The notes under the pieces were generated by a model that did not search any database, was not told the origin of the DNA, and saw only the letters and a list, made by a program, of their open reading frames with translations. 64,000 nt of DNA from an uncultured Allomuricauda sp. (GTDB lineage Bacteria; Bacteroidota; Bacteroidia; Flavobacteriales; Flavobacteriaceae): contig NZ_CANMUU010000006.1 of assembly GCF_947501165.1 (NCBI RefSeq), forward strand, positions 17,640-81,639, in the 5' to 3' direction. The translations under genes were made by a program, and so were the position numbers. Shown here in pieces: positions 34,598 through 46,476 of this stretch; positions within the stretch are counted from its first letter, which is position 1; every line of letters begins with the position of its first letter.

Positions 34598-36868
34598 ATG
34601 GCATTTGACATTGAGATGATAAAGGCTGTTTACGCATCCATGGGAGAGCGTATAGAGAAAGCCAGAGAACTTGAAGGTAGACCCCTCACATTAGCTGAAA
34701 AAATATTGTATTCGCACCTTTGGGATGGAACTCCAAACCAAACATTCCAGCGTGGAAAGGATTATGTGGATTTTGCACCAGATAGAGTGGCTTGTCAAGA
34801 TGCAACGGCTCAAATGGCCCTTTTGCAATTCATGCATGCGGGTAAACCCAAAGTGGCTGTTCCCACTACGGTGCATTGTGACCACCTTATCCAAGCGAAA
34901 GTAGGGGCAGATGCCGATTTAAAGAGGGCAAACGAGACTAGCAACGAGGTTTTTGACTTTTTGGAGTCCGTTTCCAACAAGTATGGTATTGGATTTTGGA
35001 AGCCTGGGGCAGGTATTATTCACCAAGTAGTTTTGGAGAATTATGCTTTTCCAGGAGGAATGATGATTGGAACTGATTCACATACGGTAAATGCCGGTGG
35101 ATTGGGAATGGTGGCCATTGGTGTTGGCGGTGCTGATGCTGTTGATGTTATGGCCGGTATGGCTTGGGAATTAAAATTTCCAAAATTGATTGGGGTCAAG
35201 TTGAAAGGGAAACTCTCTGGTTGGACCGCTCCAAAAGATGTCATTCTAAAAGTAGCGGATATTCTTACGGTTAAAGGAGGTACTGGAGCCATTATCGAAT
35301 ACTTTGGAGAAGGTGCTACATCCATGTCTTGTACTGGAAAAGGAACCATTTGTAATATGGGTGCCGAGGTTGGTGCAACGACTTCAACTTTTGGCTATGA
35401 CGAATCCATGGACCGCTATTTAAGGGCAACGGGTAGGGAAGATGTTGCTGATGCCGCTTTTGCGGTTAAAGAACATTTAACTGCGGATTCAGAAGTCTAC
35501 GCAGATCCGGAGAAATACTTTGACCAAGTTATTGAGATTGATTTGAATACTTTGGAGCCTCATTTGAATGGTCCGTTTACCCCGGATCTGGCAACACCAA
35601 TCTCAAAAATGAGTGAAGCAGCCAAAACCAATGATTGGCCTTTAAATGTTGAGGTAGGATTAATCGGTTCCTGTACCAACTCTTCTTATGAAGATATATC
35701 TAGAGCTGCTTCGTTGGCAAAACAAGTGGCCGATAAGAATTTAAAGACCAAATCCAAATTTACCATCACACCTGGTTCAGAACAGGTACGTTATACGATT
35801 GAAAGAGACGGCTTTATAAATACCTTCAATAATATTGGAGCAACCGTTTTTGCCAATGCATGTGGACCATGTATCGGAATGTGGGACCGTTATGGAGACA
35901 AAGCAGCAGATGGACCACGAAACACCATAGTTCATTCATTCAACAGAAACTTTGCTAAAAGAGCTGACGGTAATCCAAACACACTTGCATTTGTAGGTTC
36001 TCCAGAATTGGTAACGGCAATTGCTATTTCTGGAAGATTGGATTTTAACCCTGTAACTGACAAGTTGATTAATGAAGATGGGGAAGAAGTCATGTTGGAC
36101 GAACCAAGAGGGTATGAACTTCCACCAGAAGGCTTTGCGGTTGAAGACGCTGGTTTTATCGCTCCAGAAGAAGATGGTAGTGGAGTTCAAGTTGTGGTTT
36201 CCCCAACTTCAGAACGTTTGCAGTTATTGGAACCTTTTGTTCCCATTGCGCCAGAAAGCCTTCAAGGGGTTAAGTTACTAATCAAAGCCTTTGGAAAATG
36301 TACCACGGACCATATTTCCATGGCAGGACCATGGTTGCGTTATCGTGGGCACTTGGACAATATTGCCAACAATACTTTGATTGGAGCTGTAAATGCATAC
36401 AATAAGCAAACCAATTTTGTAAAAAATCAGTTGACTGGGGAATATGGAGCAGTTCCTGATACCCAACGAGCTTATAAAAAAGAAGGAATCAGAAGTATAG
36501 TGGTAGGTGATCACAATTATGGAGAAGGTTCTTCACGTGAGCATGCAGCTATGCAACCAAGGCATTTGGGCGTTGCGGCAGTTTTAGTGAAGTCTTTTGC
36601 CAGAATCCATGAAACCAATTTGAAGAAACAAGGTATGTTGGCCTTAACCTTCGCCAACGAAAATGATTACGATTTGATTCAAGAGGATGATACCTTCAAT
36701 TTCTTGGATATCGCTGAATTCGCCCCTGGCAAACCATTGACTTTGGAGGTGGTTCACTCTGATGGTAGTAAGGATACCATTATAACCAATCACACATACA
36801 ATGATGCCCAAATTAAATGGTTCCATGAAGGTTCGGCACTTAACATGATCAAAAAACAGAATGCTTAA
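34598..36868 (+). CDS. Aconitate hydratase, mitochondrial-type
   Basis: TCA-cycle aconitase of 756 residues, the length of the mitochondrial aconitase branch rather than bacterial AcnA (about 890) or AcnB. The three cluster-ligand cysteines are visible: Cys359 in [10 protein letters not shown] and Cys422 and Cys425 in NACGPCIG. The swivel domain near 590-720 shows [14 protein letters not shown] and [19 protein letters not shown]. Monocistronic between moxR and a strong terminator. Confidence 0.96.
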   Translation: MAFDIEMIKAVYASMGERIEKARELEGRPLTLAEKILYSHLWDGTPNQTFQRGKDYVDFAPDRVACQDATAQMALLQFMHAGKPKVAVPTTVHCDHLIQAKVGADADLKRANETSNEVFDFLESVSNKYGIGFWKPGAGIIHQVVLENYAFPGGMMIGTDSHTVNAGGLGMVAIGVGGADAVDVMAGMAWELKFPKLIGVKLKGKLSGWTAPKDVILKVADILTVKGGTGAIIEYFGEGATSMSCTGKGTICNMGAEVGATTSTFGYDESMDRYLRATGREDVADAAFAVKEHLTADSEVYADPEKYFDQVIEIDLNTLEPHLNGPFTPDLATPISKMSEAAKTNDWPLNVEVGLIGSCTNSSYEDISRAASLAKQVADKNLKTKSKFTITPGSEQVRYTIERDGFINTFNNIGATVFANACGPCIGMWDRYGDKAADGPRNTIVHSFNRNFAKRADGNPNTLAFVGSPELVTAIAISGRLDFNPVTDKLINEDGEEVMLDEPRGYELPPEGFAVEDAGFIAPEEDGSGVQVVVSPTSERLQLLEPFVPIAPESLQGVKLLIKAFGKCTTDHISMAGPWLRYRGHLDNIANNTLIGAVNAYNKQTNFVKNQLTGEYGAVPDTQRAYKKEGIRSIVVGDHNYGEGSSREHAAMQPRHLGVAAVLVKSFARIHETNLKKQGMLALTFANENDYDLIQEDDTFNFLDIAEFAPGKPLTLEVVHSDGSKDTIITNHTYNDAQIKWFHEGSALNMIKKQNA

Positions 36869-36890
36869 AATGCAACTGTAATCAATAAAG

Positions 36891-36929
36891 GAACTCTTGG
36901 TATTTGAATATCAAGAGTTCTTTGTTTTT
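36891..36929 (+). terminator. Intrinsic terminator after aconitase
   Basis: GAACTCTTG (36891-36899) pairs perfectly with CAAGAGTTC (36912-36920), followed by a T-rich run. It separates aconitase from the TlpA-like pair that starts 17 bases later, so that pair needs its own promoter, which was not identified. Confidence 0.8.
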
Positions 36930-36945
36930 GACCAAAACACTTTAG

Positions 36946-37506
36946 ATGAAAATCAATAAGAAGACTGTTCTTAACATTGCACTTATTTTGTTTGTCCTTT
37001 CCTTTTTTGTTACCCCTTTAGGGCATTACGGAAAAATTCTTTTGAATCGGATTTTTTCATTTTCACCTCAGGTGATTGAAGCTTCTCAAAGGGAGAAAAT
37101 TACGGATTACGATTGGAAGTTGAAGGATGCTGAATGGAACTTTTTCAATTTTGAAAAATCAAAAGGACGCGTGGTTTTCATCAATCTCTGGGCTTCATGG
37201 AAATTGCCTTCTGAAGCAGAATTGGCAAGTATTCAAAAAATGTACGATAAGTATAAGGGGAAGATGGATTTCTACATCATAACTAATGAGAATAGACCCC
37301 CAGTTGAAGAGTTTATGGAAAAGCAGGGATTCACTTTCCCGGTAACCTATTTAATCATTGGAGAAAAGATGCCCATTGATTCAGGCGAAGTCCCTTCTTC
37401 ATATTTGATTGATAAATCAGGAAACGTAGTGGTTTATAAAAAGAAAATAGCCGATTGGGCTACATCAGAAGTTTATGACCTTTTGGATAGTTTGATTGCA
37501 GAATGA
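36946..37506 (+). CDS. TlpA-like thioredoxin-fold membrane protein without the redox CxxC
   Basis: A 186-residue membrane-anchored protein: one N-terminal transmembrane helix (VLNIALILFVLSFFVTPLG), then a thioredoxin-like domain. The place of the WCxxC active site reads W85-K86-L87-P88-S89, so both cysteines are missing, while flanking structure (VFINLWASW before, cis-proline loop VPSSYLIDK later) is preserved. It is a tandem paralogue of the next gene, which keeps WCPPC, and overlaps it by 4 bases (ATGA). It probably serves as a binding or partner subunit, not as an oxidoreductase. Confidence 0.85.
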   Translation: MKINKKTVLNIALILFVLSFFVTPLGHYGKILLNRIFSFSPQVIEASQREKITDYDWKLKDAEWNFFNFEKSKGRVVFINLWASWKLPSEAELASIQKMYDKYKGKMDFYIITNENRPPVEEFMEKQGFTFPVTYLIIGEKMPIDSGEVPSSYLIDKSGNVVVYKKKIADWATSEVYDLLDSLIAE

Positions 37507-38069
37507 AAATGAAATTGTCAAAAGAACAGATAGGCAACCTAATATGGATATTGGCCATTCTGCTGATTTTGTTCACTCCTGTAGGGTTTCATGCTAGAGT
37601 TTTAGTAGGGAAGGTATTTGCCTTCAATGCAGATGTTATCAAAGAAGAAGAAAGAGAAAAGCTTAACGATTACCGATGGTCCTTATTGGATATCGATGGC
37701 AACCCCATGAACCTTAATTCCTCTAGGAACAAAGTTGTTATTGTAAACCTTTGGGCTACATGGTGCCCACCCTGTGTAGCTGAAATGCCCAGTTTTGCAA
37801 AACTGTATGGGGATTATGGTGATAAAGTTGATTTTTTCTTTGTGGCCAATGACAAAAAAGATAAGGTCACTGCATTTCTAGATAAAAAAGGATATAAGTT
37901 TCCTGTTTTTTTTGAAGCGTCTCCCTCACCCCAAATGCTGACATCAAAAAGTATTCCTGCAACGTTCATTCTTAACAAGTCTGGTGAAATTGTTGTGGAT
38001 GAACGTGGGGTTGCAGATTGGAATTCCCAAAGTACCCGAGAATTATTGGACGTTCTTTTAGCCGAGTAA
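37503..38069 (+). CDS. TlpA-family thiol-disulfide oxidoreductase
   Basis: A 188-residue membrane-anchored thioredoxin-fold protein. The N-terminal transmembrane helix (LIWILAILLILFTPVGF) is followed by a TlpA domain with the intact active site WCPPC (Cys88, Cys91) and the cis-proline loop SIPATFILNKSG. It acts in the periplasm, probably reducing or isomerising disulfides, for example in cytochrome maturation. ATG 37503 or 37509 are both possible. It overlaps the inactive paralogue by 4 bases and precedes crtA by 2, so the three form one operon. Confidence 0.9.
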   Translation: MKMKLSKEQIGNLIWILAILLILFTPVGFHARVLVGKVFAFNADVIKEEEREKLNDYRWSLLDIDGNPMNLNSSRNKVVIVNLWATWCPPCVAEMPSFAKLYGDYGDKVDFFFVANDKKDKVTAFLDKKGYKFPVFFEASPSPQMLTSKSIPATFILNKSGEIVVDERGVADWNSQSTRELLDVLLAE

Positions 38070-38767
38070 CTATGTCTCAAATTACAACCATAACACTTTT
38101 TAGGTACAAAGGATTTTGGGATAAGGTTTGGGCTTTCGGGATGATGCAATTTGCCCATAGGCATCTAAAAGATGTAAGCGGATTACAATTTTATAAGCTT
38201 TGGGGTAGTGGAAAAGAGAACTTTGACCCAAGGCCAGATTGGAGTGTTTATGGGTTATTACAGGTTTGGGAAGATGAACACAGCGCTTCTTCATTTTTTG
38301 AAACCTCGGCCCTGATGGTGAAGTATAATCAACATACAATAGAGAATTGGACGCTTTATTTAAAAAACATCATCAGTAGAGGGGAATGGTCTGGTGGCAA
38401 CCCTTTTCAAAAGAGTATTTCCTTGGATAAGGAAAATCCTAAAATTGTTGCAATTACGCGAGCTACCATTAAAACTAGACTGTTGTTCACCTTCTGGAAG
38501 TATGTCCCTAAATCCCAAGGACATTTATACGAAAATGATGGTTTAATTTATACCAAAGGTTTTGGAGAGGTTCCCATTAAACAAATGGCCACTTTTAGTG
38601 TGTGGAAGGATAAGAAGTACTTGGATAGGTTTGCTTATCAAAACAAACCCCATGTTGGGGCTATCAAGAATACCAGAAGCCTAAAATGGTACAAAGAAGA
38701 ATTGTTTTCCAGATTTCAACCGTATAAATCATCAGGAATTTGGGGAGGGAAAAATCCCTTACAAGAA

Positions 38768-41312
<2,545 letters not shown>

Positions 41313-42152
41313 CTAAACGAGCTGTAGTTTATAGTTGACATATGATTGTGCCAAAAGTCCGAATTTTTGATAATTTGGAACACGAATTCGGGTATTTTTT
41401 ATTTCCAAAGGAGGAGTGCCCTGAAGTTTTTGTAGAAGTTTATAGTAATATTTGTAAGCTGTGTAAACTCCAAATTTGGCTTCATCAGGGAGTCGGACGA
41501 TACCTGAATAACCCAAGGCAAAGTCAGCCTTGATTTCATCAACAATTCGTCGCTTTGAAGCTTCATCCAATTCCATGAGATTGGTGTTTGGAAAATAAGT
41601 GCGTTCCAATTGTTCAAAATCAGCTTTTAAATCTCTTAAGAAATTTACTTTTTGAAAAGCGGAGCCCAAAGCCATGGCTGATTCTTTCAAGTCTTCATAT
41701 TTTTCCTTGTCCCCTTTCACAAAAACACAAAGGCACATCAAACCAACAACATCTGCTGAACCATAAATATATTCCTTGTATTCAGCGTGGGTGGTATATT
41801 TTTTCTTGGAAAGGTCCATCCGCATACTTTTCATAAAAGAATCCACTAAATGCTTGGGGATATCGTAGGTATGGAATGTATGTTGAAACGAGTTTAGGAT
41901 AGGGTTAAGGCTAATTTTGTTTTTAAGGGCATCTTCGAGCGATTTTTCAAAACTCTCAAAAAGCTCTTTTTTATTATAATCATGGAAGGTGTCCACAATT
42001 TCGTCAGCAAACCGCACAAAACCATAAATATTATAAATGTCCGACCGTATGGAGGTGTCCAACATTTTCGTGGCCAGTGCAAAAGAAGTGCTATAGGATT
42101 GGGTCACAATCTTACTGCAGGTATACGATACATTGTCAAAAATGGTTTTCAT
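41313..42152 (-). CDS. crtB: Phytoene synthase
   Basis: A 279-residue squalene/phytoene synthase joining two GGPP molecules. The two aspartate-rich motifs are ADEIVD (about 58-63) and RDLKAD (about 173-178), binding Mg-diphosphate. SYSTSFALATKML near the N-terminus is a family marker. Placed between crtI (4 bases upstream) and crtZ (0 bases downstream) in the operon. Confidence 0.95.
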   Translation of the reverse strand: MKTIFDNVSYTCSKIVTQSYSTSFALATKMLDTSIRSDIYNIYGFVRFADEIVDTFHDYNKKELFESFEKSLEDALKNKISLNPILNSFQHTFHTYDIPKHLVDSFMKSMRMDLSKKKYTTHAEYKEYIYGSADVVGLMCLCVFVKGDKEKYEDLKESAMALGSAFQKVNFLRDLKADFEQLERTYFPNTNLMELDEASKRRIVDEIKADFALGYSGIVRLPDEAKFGVYTAYKYYYKLLQKLQGTPPLEIKNTRIRVPNYQKFGLLAQSYVNYKLQLV

Positions 42153-42156
42153 GGTG

Positions 42157-43611
42157 TTACGCGTTTTTTAGAATGAGGTCGGATACTAGTTTTCCGGATA
42201 TCAAGGAAGGAGGTACTCCAGGCCCTGGAACGGTAAGCTGCCCTGTAAAATACAAATTTTTTACTTTGTTACTTTTCAGGTTAGGTCTCAAAAATGCAGT
42301 CTGTCTCAAAGTATTGGCCATACCATAGGCATTGCCCTTATATGAATTGTACTGCTCTATAAAATCATTGACACAAAAACTCTCTTTAAAAAGTATGTGT
42401 TCTTTAGCATTTTGCCCGGTACGTTTTTCAAATCTATCAATGATAATATCAAAATACTGGTCTCTAAGCTCTGCGGTATCTTCAAGTCCAGGTGCTATTG
42501 GAACCAAAAAGAAACCTGCTTCATGGTCTTTTGGAGCCATTGAAGCATCGGTCACAGAAGGAAAATTCACATAAAATAAGGGTTCACTTGGCCATTGGGG
42601 CTCATCATATATTTCTTCTGCATGACGTTCAAAATTGGTGTCAAAGAACAAATTGTGATGTTCTATGTTTTCCATTTTTTTTGTGAAACCTACATAAAAG
42701 AGTAGGGAAGAAGGGGCATAGGTTCTATTTTCCCAATAAGACTCGGAATACTGTCTGTACTTTTTGTCCAATAGGGTCTCGGAGTGATGGTAGTCTGCAC
42801 CACTGATAACATAATCTGAATCGTGCATAATACCGTTAGCTTTTATACCCTTTATAATACCATCATCTACGACTACCTCTTCGACGGCACTTTTCAAGTT
42901 GAATTTAACTCCAAGTTCTTCAGCTAAAGATTTCATAGCCTTGATGATTTCGTACATTCCCCCTTTGGGATGCCAGGTACCCAATCCAAAATCGGCAAAG
43001 TTCATAAAACTATAAAAGGAAGGGGTCTTGCTCGGTTTTGCTCCAAGAAAAAGCACAGGGAACTCAAGCGTGGAAATCAGTTTTGGGTTCTTGAATTTTT
43101 TGCGCACTTCCTGACTAATGCTTTTGAAGAATTGGTCTACCCGGAGTACAGTTTCTTTGGTCACCAATTCAATAGGGGAAAGACCAGGCCTAAGGACAAC
43201 CTTATTAATGGCAATATCATAGTTCTTTTGAGCCTTACCTATAAACTGTTTCAAGTGGGTACTGCTACCCTCTTCAATACGTTCAAATTCTTCGCATATT
43301 TTTTCCATGCAATCACCAATGGTAATCACATCATCTTTAAAAAAAATTTTATAGGCAGGGTCTAACTTGTCAAGTTGGTAGTAATCAGAAGTTTTTTTTC
43401 CAAAGTCAGCGAAGAACTTATCGAAAATATCGGGCATCCAATACCAACTAGGTCCAATATCAAAGGTGAACCCATCTTTAATCAACTGTCTTGCCCTACC
43501 ACCAACAGTTTCGTTTTTTTCAAAAACGGCCACATCATACCCTGCTTTTGCTAGATAGCACGAAGCTGAAAGTGAGGAAAAACCGGAACCTATGATAGCA
43601 ATCTTTTTCAT
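42157..43611 (-). CDS. crtI: Phytoene desaturase
   Basis: A 484-residue FAD enzyme converting phytoene to lycopene. The dinucleotide-binding loop is IAIIGSGFSSLSASCYLAKAG split over 3-23, where the third glycine of GxGxxG is serine; this variant is common in flavobacterial CrtI. The C-terminal signature NLYFTGQLTVPGPGVPPSL is intact. First structural gene of the operon, 10 bases after the regulator gene. Confidence 0.95.
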   Translation of the reverse strand: MKKIAIIGSGFSSLSASCYLAKAGYDVAVFEKNETVGGRARQLIKDGFTFDIGPSWYWMPDIFDKFFADFGKKTSDYYQLDKLDPAYKIFFKDDVITIGDCMEKICEEFERIEEGSSTHLKQFIGKAQKNYDIAINKVVLRPGLSPIELVTKETVLRVDQFFKSISQEVRKKFKNPKLISTLEFPVLFLGAKPSKTPSFYSFMNFADFGLGTWHPKGGMYEIIKAMKSLAEELGVKFNLKSAVEEVVVDDGIIKGIKANGIMHDSDYVISGADYHHSETLLDKKYRQYSESYWENRTYAPSSLLFYVGFTKKMENIEHHNLFFDTNFERHAEEIYDEPQWPSEPLFYVNFPSVTDASMAPKDHEAGFFLVPIAPGLEDTAELRDQYFDIIIDRFEKRTGQNAKEHILFKESFCVNDFIEQYNSYKGNAYGMANTLRQTAFLRPNLKSNKVKNLYFTGQLTVPGPGVPPSLISGKLVSDLILKNA

Positions 43612-43621
43612 TGGATATTAG

Positions 43622-44521
43622 TTACAAGATTGATATCAAATGTTCCATTGAATTGAACGTCTGAACTGAAGATGGCAACTTACTTTCTGAAATATATTGA
43701 ATTTGATGACCAAGCACCCATAATTTGGAGCTACCTGAAAGGTTTAGGGTTTTCGAAAATTTACTGAAATAGGCATCGAGCTCATCCTTGGTGGGAGAAA
43801 CAGTGAAATAAGAAACAAAATGGATGTTATCGTAGTACTTAAGAAGGTCAACCAAGCTTTCTATTGGCATGGTTTGGCCTAAGTAAATAGATTTATAGCC
43901 CCTAAGTGTAATTTCATAATTAAGATAGAGCAGACCAATTTCATGAATCTCATTTTCTGGAAGAAATAAGGCAAATACCTTATCTTTTTTTATCGGCTCT
44001 ACCAATTGCAGCTTCTCCGTATTTATATATATTTTTTGTTTAATTAAATGGGTGATAAAATGCTCATGGGAAGGACTTATAGTGTCTGTCTGCCATAAAA
44101 GTCCGAGTTCGTTCAGCAAAGGAATGAAGACCTCGTTGAAAATATCTCGGAAAGACCTTTCGGAAAGAAGGCTACTGTAAGTATTCAAAAAAAGTGTTTG
44201 ATCAAAGTTGATCATGGCCAACTTGAACGCATTTATCGCATGATTTTTTTCACTGTTGTTAGCCACTATTTCCCTGACAATGATGGGAATATGTGTTTCA
44301 TCCAACTTGGCTATCTTGGAAATTTTATATCCATTATTATATAAAAGAGTTACATTCAGAAGCTTTTGTAGACTTTGAAGACTATAATACCGAATGTTTG
44401 TACTTGTGCGCTCTGGCGAAAATAAATTATACCTTTTTTCCCAAATGCGAATAGTATGGGCCTTGATACCGGAGAGATTCTCCATATCTCTAATACTAAA
44501 AGACTTCTTTACATTGTTCAT
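43622..44521 (-). CDS. MerR-family B12-binding photoreceptor-type regulator (CarH/LitR-like)
   Basis: A 299-residue regulator, N-terminal MerR winged helix (FSIRDMENLSGIKAHTIRIWEKRYNLF split over 8-34) and C-terminal cobalamin-binding module. The helical-bundle motif W-x9-EH of CarH proteins is exact (W143, E153, H154), and the Rossmann part has ExHxxG (E191, H193, G196), the base-off B12 ligand. The residue after the Trp is Gln144, not the His132 of Thermus CarH. By analogy it represses carotenoid genes in the dark with adenosylcobalamin and is released by light. The ATG at 44521 is preferred to 44545 because the TAACTTTG element at 44543-44550 places transcription start near 44537. First gene of the crt operon, 10 bases before crtI. 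Confidence 0.85.
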   Translation of the reverse strand: MNNVKKSFSIRDMENLSGIKAHTIRIWEKRYNLFSPERTSTNIRYYSLQSLQKLLNVTLLYNNGYKISKIAKLDETHIPIIVREIVANNSEKNHAINAFKLAMINFDQTLFLNTYSSLLSERSFRDIFNEVFIPLLNELGLLWQTDTISPSHEHFITHLIKQKIYINTEKLQLVEPIKKDKVFALFLPENEIHEIGLLYLNYEITLRGYKSIYLGQTMPIESLVDLLKYYDNIHFVSYFTVSPTKDELDAYFSKFSKTLNLSGSSKLWVLGHQIQYISESKLPSSVQTFNSMEHLISIL

Positions 44522-44542
44522 CCTTTCAATATAAACGTTAAA

Positions 44543-44550
44543 CAAAGTTA
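44543..44550 (-). promoter_or_regulatory. -7 promoter element of the carotenoid operon
   Basis: On the minus strand the bases read TAACTTTG, matching TAnnTTTG. No -33 TTTG at a suitable distance was found, which would fit a regulated promoter; the CarH-like regulator likely acts here. Confidence 0.5.
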
Positions 44551-44638
44551 CAATTAATCTTTGCTTGACCTAATATGAAGTCTTAAAATTTGGTTATTCT
44601 TTTGATTTTTAGGCCAAGAGTTGAAAAGAAAGCAAAAA

Positions 44639-44662
44639 AAAACCGCAATTTATGCGGTTTTT
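44639..44662. terminator. Intrinsic terminator after tRNA-Leu
   Basis: AACCGCA (44641-44647) pairs with TGCGGTT (44653-44659), with flanking A and T runs on both strands, so it can work in both directions. Confidence 0.75.
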
Positions 44663-44663
44663 G

Positions 44664-44747
44664 TGCCCACGACTGGAGTCGAACCAGCACGTCCGTAAGG
44701 ACACTACCCCCTCAAGGTAGCGTGTCTACCAATTCCACCACGTGGGC
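44664..44747 (-). tRNA. tRNA-Leu (anticodon GAG)
   Basis: The 84-nt RNA reads GCCCACG at the 5' end and CGTGGGC at the 3' end (acceptor stem), with a long variable arm as expected for leucine tRNAs. The anticodon stem CTACC/GGTAG encloses the loop TTGAGGG with anticodon GAG. Discriminator A; the CCA tail is not encoded. Confidence 0.95.
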
Positions 44748-44771
44748 TCTTGTTGGGGTGAAATTAAATAA

Positions 44772-44800
44772 AAAAAGTTAAGCCGGGGACTTAACTTTTT
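44772..44800. terminator. Hairpin terminator between the two tRNAs
   Basis: AAAAAGTTAAG (44772-44782) pairs with CTTAACTTTTT (44790-44800), with T-rich exits on both strands. It lies between tRNA-Lys and tRNA-Leu, so tRNA-Leu must be made by read-through or a promoter that was not recognised. Confidence 0.7.
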
Positions 44801-44801
44801 G

Positions 44802-44874
44802 TGACCTGACTGGGGCTCGAACCCAGGACCCTCTCCTTAAAAGGGAGATGCTCTACCAACTGAGCTATCAGGTC
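44802..44874 (-). tRNA. tRNA-Lys (anticodon TTT)
   Basis: 73 nt with acceptor GACCTGA/TCAGGTC, D-arm with AGCTCAGTTGGTAGAGC, anticodon stem TCTCC/GGAGA with loop CTTTTAA (anticodon TTT), and T-arm GGGTTCGAGCCCC. Discriminator A; the CCA tail is not encoded. Confidence 0.96.
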
Positions 44875-44905
44875 TTAATGCTTACATAATTGCTCTAAGC
44901 GGGTG

Positions 44906-44936
44906 CAAATATAAGCCCAATAATTTATTAGGCAAA
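44906..44936 (-). promoter_or_regulatory. Promoter of the tRNA-Lys/tRNA-Leu unit
   Basis: On the minus strand: TTTG (44933-44936), 19-base spacer, TATATTTG (44906-44913), followed by GCACCCGCTTA. The GCACCCGC segment after the -7 box is shared with the promoter at the right window edge. Confidence 0.75.
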
Positions 44937-44989
44937 TCTAAATAATAATAAATTTGTCATTTTGTTAGCAACACTTTTTAGAGATACTT

Positions 44990-45505
44990 ATGAAAGTAGT
45001 TTTGGTCGGATACATGGCAAGTGGAAAATCCACAGTAGGAAAAGCTTTAGCAACTGAAATGAATCTGGATTTTGCGGATTTGGACAATCTCATCGAGGAA
45101 GAGGTAGGAATTCCAATTCAGCAGATTTTTTCTCAAAAAGGTGAACTTTTCTTCAGGAAAAAAGAATTTGAGGTTCTACAAAAAACACTGGAGGGTAAAA
45201 ACAACATAGTACTTGCGACCGGTGGTGGCACGCCTTGTTATGGCAACAACATGCAAACCATTTTGACCCAAAGTAATATTTCAATATATCTTCAGCTATC
45301 CATTCCCAGTTTGGTTGATAGAATCAGTCAGGAAAAAGACTCAAGACCCTTGGTAAAAACCATTAAAGATGAAGATTTACCCGAGTTTATTGGTAAACAT
45401 CTTTTCGAAAGAAGAAACTTCTATATGCAAGCAGAGGCAGCCGTAGTATGCGATGGGAAAGGCATTGAAGAAATCGTGGAAGAGATAAAACCATTCCTAA
45501 TCTAA
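44990..45505 (+). CDS. aroK: Shikimate kinase
   Basis: Phosphorylates shikimate in aromatic amino acid synthesis. The 171-residue protein has the Walker A GYMASGKST (7-15), the shikimate-binding DLDNLIEEEVG, GGGTP (near 78-82) and the lid segment with REKD-like SQEKDSRPLV. TAAATTTG at 44949-44956 is a plausible -7 element 34 bases upstream. The last 9 bases overlap the end of the convergent phosphoribosyltransferase gene. Confidence 0.95.
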   Translation: MKVVLVGYMASGKSTVGKALATEMNLDFADLDNLIEEEVGIPIQQIFSQKGELFFRKKEFEVLQKTLEGKNNIVLATGGGTPCYGNNMQTILTQSNISIYLQLSIPSLVDRISQEKDSRPLVKTIKDEDLPEFIGKHLFERRNFYMQAEAAVVCDGKGIEEIVEEIKPFLI

Positions 45506-45994
45506 TCGTACGGAATAATTTTTGGGATTAAATTCCACGTGGACGTGCTCATGTAGTGATGTTGAAAGAGAAATACCTTTGTAGTCTGCTTTTACAGGAT
45601 ATTTTTTATGGTTTCTATTTACTAAAACAGCGGTCTTTAATTGTTTGATAGGAGTTTTCAAAAAGTGGTGCACACCGTAAATAAGGGTAGTTCCAGAGTT
45701 CAAAACATCATCTATAAGGACTATTGATTTATTTCTATAATCTGTCTCGGGCATGGAAGTGTTCACACCACTTTCCAAAGGATTTTTCTTATCCATTTTA
45801 ACCTTGCAAAGTGATATTTTGGCTTCTGTTATTTTTTTGAGTAGCGTAACAATTTTATTGGCTAGTTTCAACCCTCCGCCCTCAATACCGGCAATAATAA
45901 TTTCATCCTCATCTACATTGGCTTCGTAGATTTGATAAGCAATTCTTTTGATTTTATGTTGAATCTGGTTGTGGTTCAAAATTAGATTTTCCAT
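45497..45994 (-). CDS. PyrR-like phosphoribosyltransferase
   Basis: A 165-residue type I phosphoribosyltransferase. The PRPP-binding signature is IVLIDDVLNSGTT (91-103), with the substrate hood at the C-terminus and an N-terminal IIIAGIEGGGLKLA, where other members read ARGG or IKGGG. PyrR or hypoxanthine-type activity is possible; residues that separate them were not resolved, so no symbol is given. Adjacent to an Hsp15-like S4 gene and convergent with aroK. Confidence 0.85.
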   Translation of the reverse strand: MENLILNHNQIQHKIKRIAYQIYEANVDEDEIIIAGIEGGGLKLANKIVTLLKKITEAKISLCKVKMDKKNPLESGVNTSMPETDYRNKSIVLIDDVLNSGTTLIYGVHHFLKTPIKQLKTAVLVNRNHKKYPVKADYKGISLSTSLHEHVHVEFNPKNYSVRLD

Positions 45995-46016
45995 TATGGT
46001 AAAATTGAATCTAAAA

Positions 46017-46400
46017 TTAAGAAAGTTCTTGATCGGAATCTTCTAAATAACCGTCAATATCCCTTCTATCTTTTTTGGTTGGCCGGCCCAACCCTTTTTT
46101 ACGGTAGTGGTCTTTGGCAAGTTTTAGAAGTTCGTTATGCTCAAAAGCATCTTTGGGGGTCATATCTTTTCTGTATAAATCCACCAACTTGGCTCCAACT
46201 CTACTTTCTGGAATATCCAAAACAGACAACTTATAATCTATCTGATTTTTTCGAACAATGATATTGTCAAGCGGGTATACTTCTCTTGAAGGTTTTATTG
46301 CATCACCATTTATTTTCACATGTCCTTTTTTTACAGCTTCTGTAGCTATGTTTCGGGTTTTGTAGTATCGAATGCACCAAAGAAATTTATCAATTCGCAT
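46017..46400 (-). CDS. S4-domain RNA-binding protein (Hsp15-like)
   Basis: A 127-residue S4 protein: MRIDKFLWCIRYYKTRNIATEAVKKGHVKING is the S4 motif (residues 1-32) and a basic C-terminus follows (LGRPTKKDRRDIDGYL). It resembles Hsp15/YrfH, which rescues stalled 50S subunits carrying peptidyl-tRNA. Separated from the phosphoribosyltransferase gene by 22 bases, probably in the same transcript. Confidence 0.9.
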   Translation of the reverse strand: MRIDKFLWCIRYYKTRNIATEAVKKGHVKINGDAIKPSREVYPLDNIIVRKNQIDYKLSVLDIPESRVGAKLVDLYRKDMTPKDAFEHNELLKLAKDHYRKKGLGRPTKKDRRDIDGYLEDSDQELS

Positions 46401-46476
46401 ATACAGCTCAAATCTTTGTTAAGGGAATAATCAAAAATAGTGGAAAATTGTATCTTGCGTCGCTAAAAAGAATTTG

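Noticed and set aside
36946..37506. Pseudogene due to loss of CxxC
   Set aside because: The reading frame, membrane helix and overlap with the active paralogue are intact, so it is treated as a functional non-redox protein.
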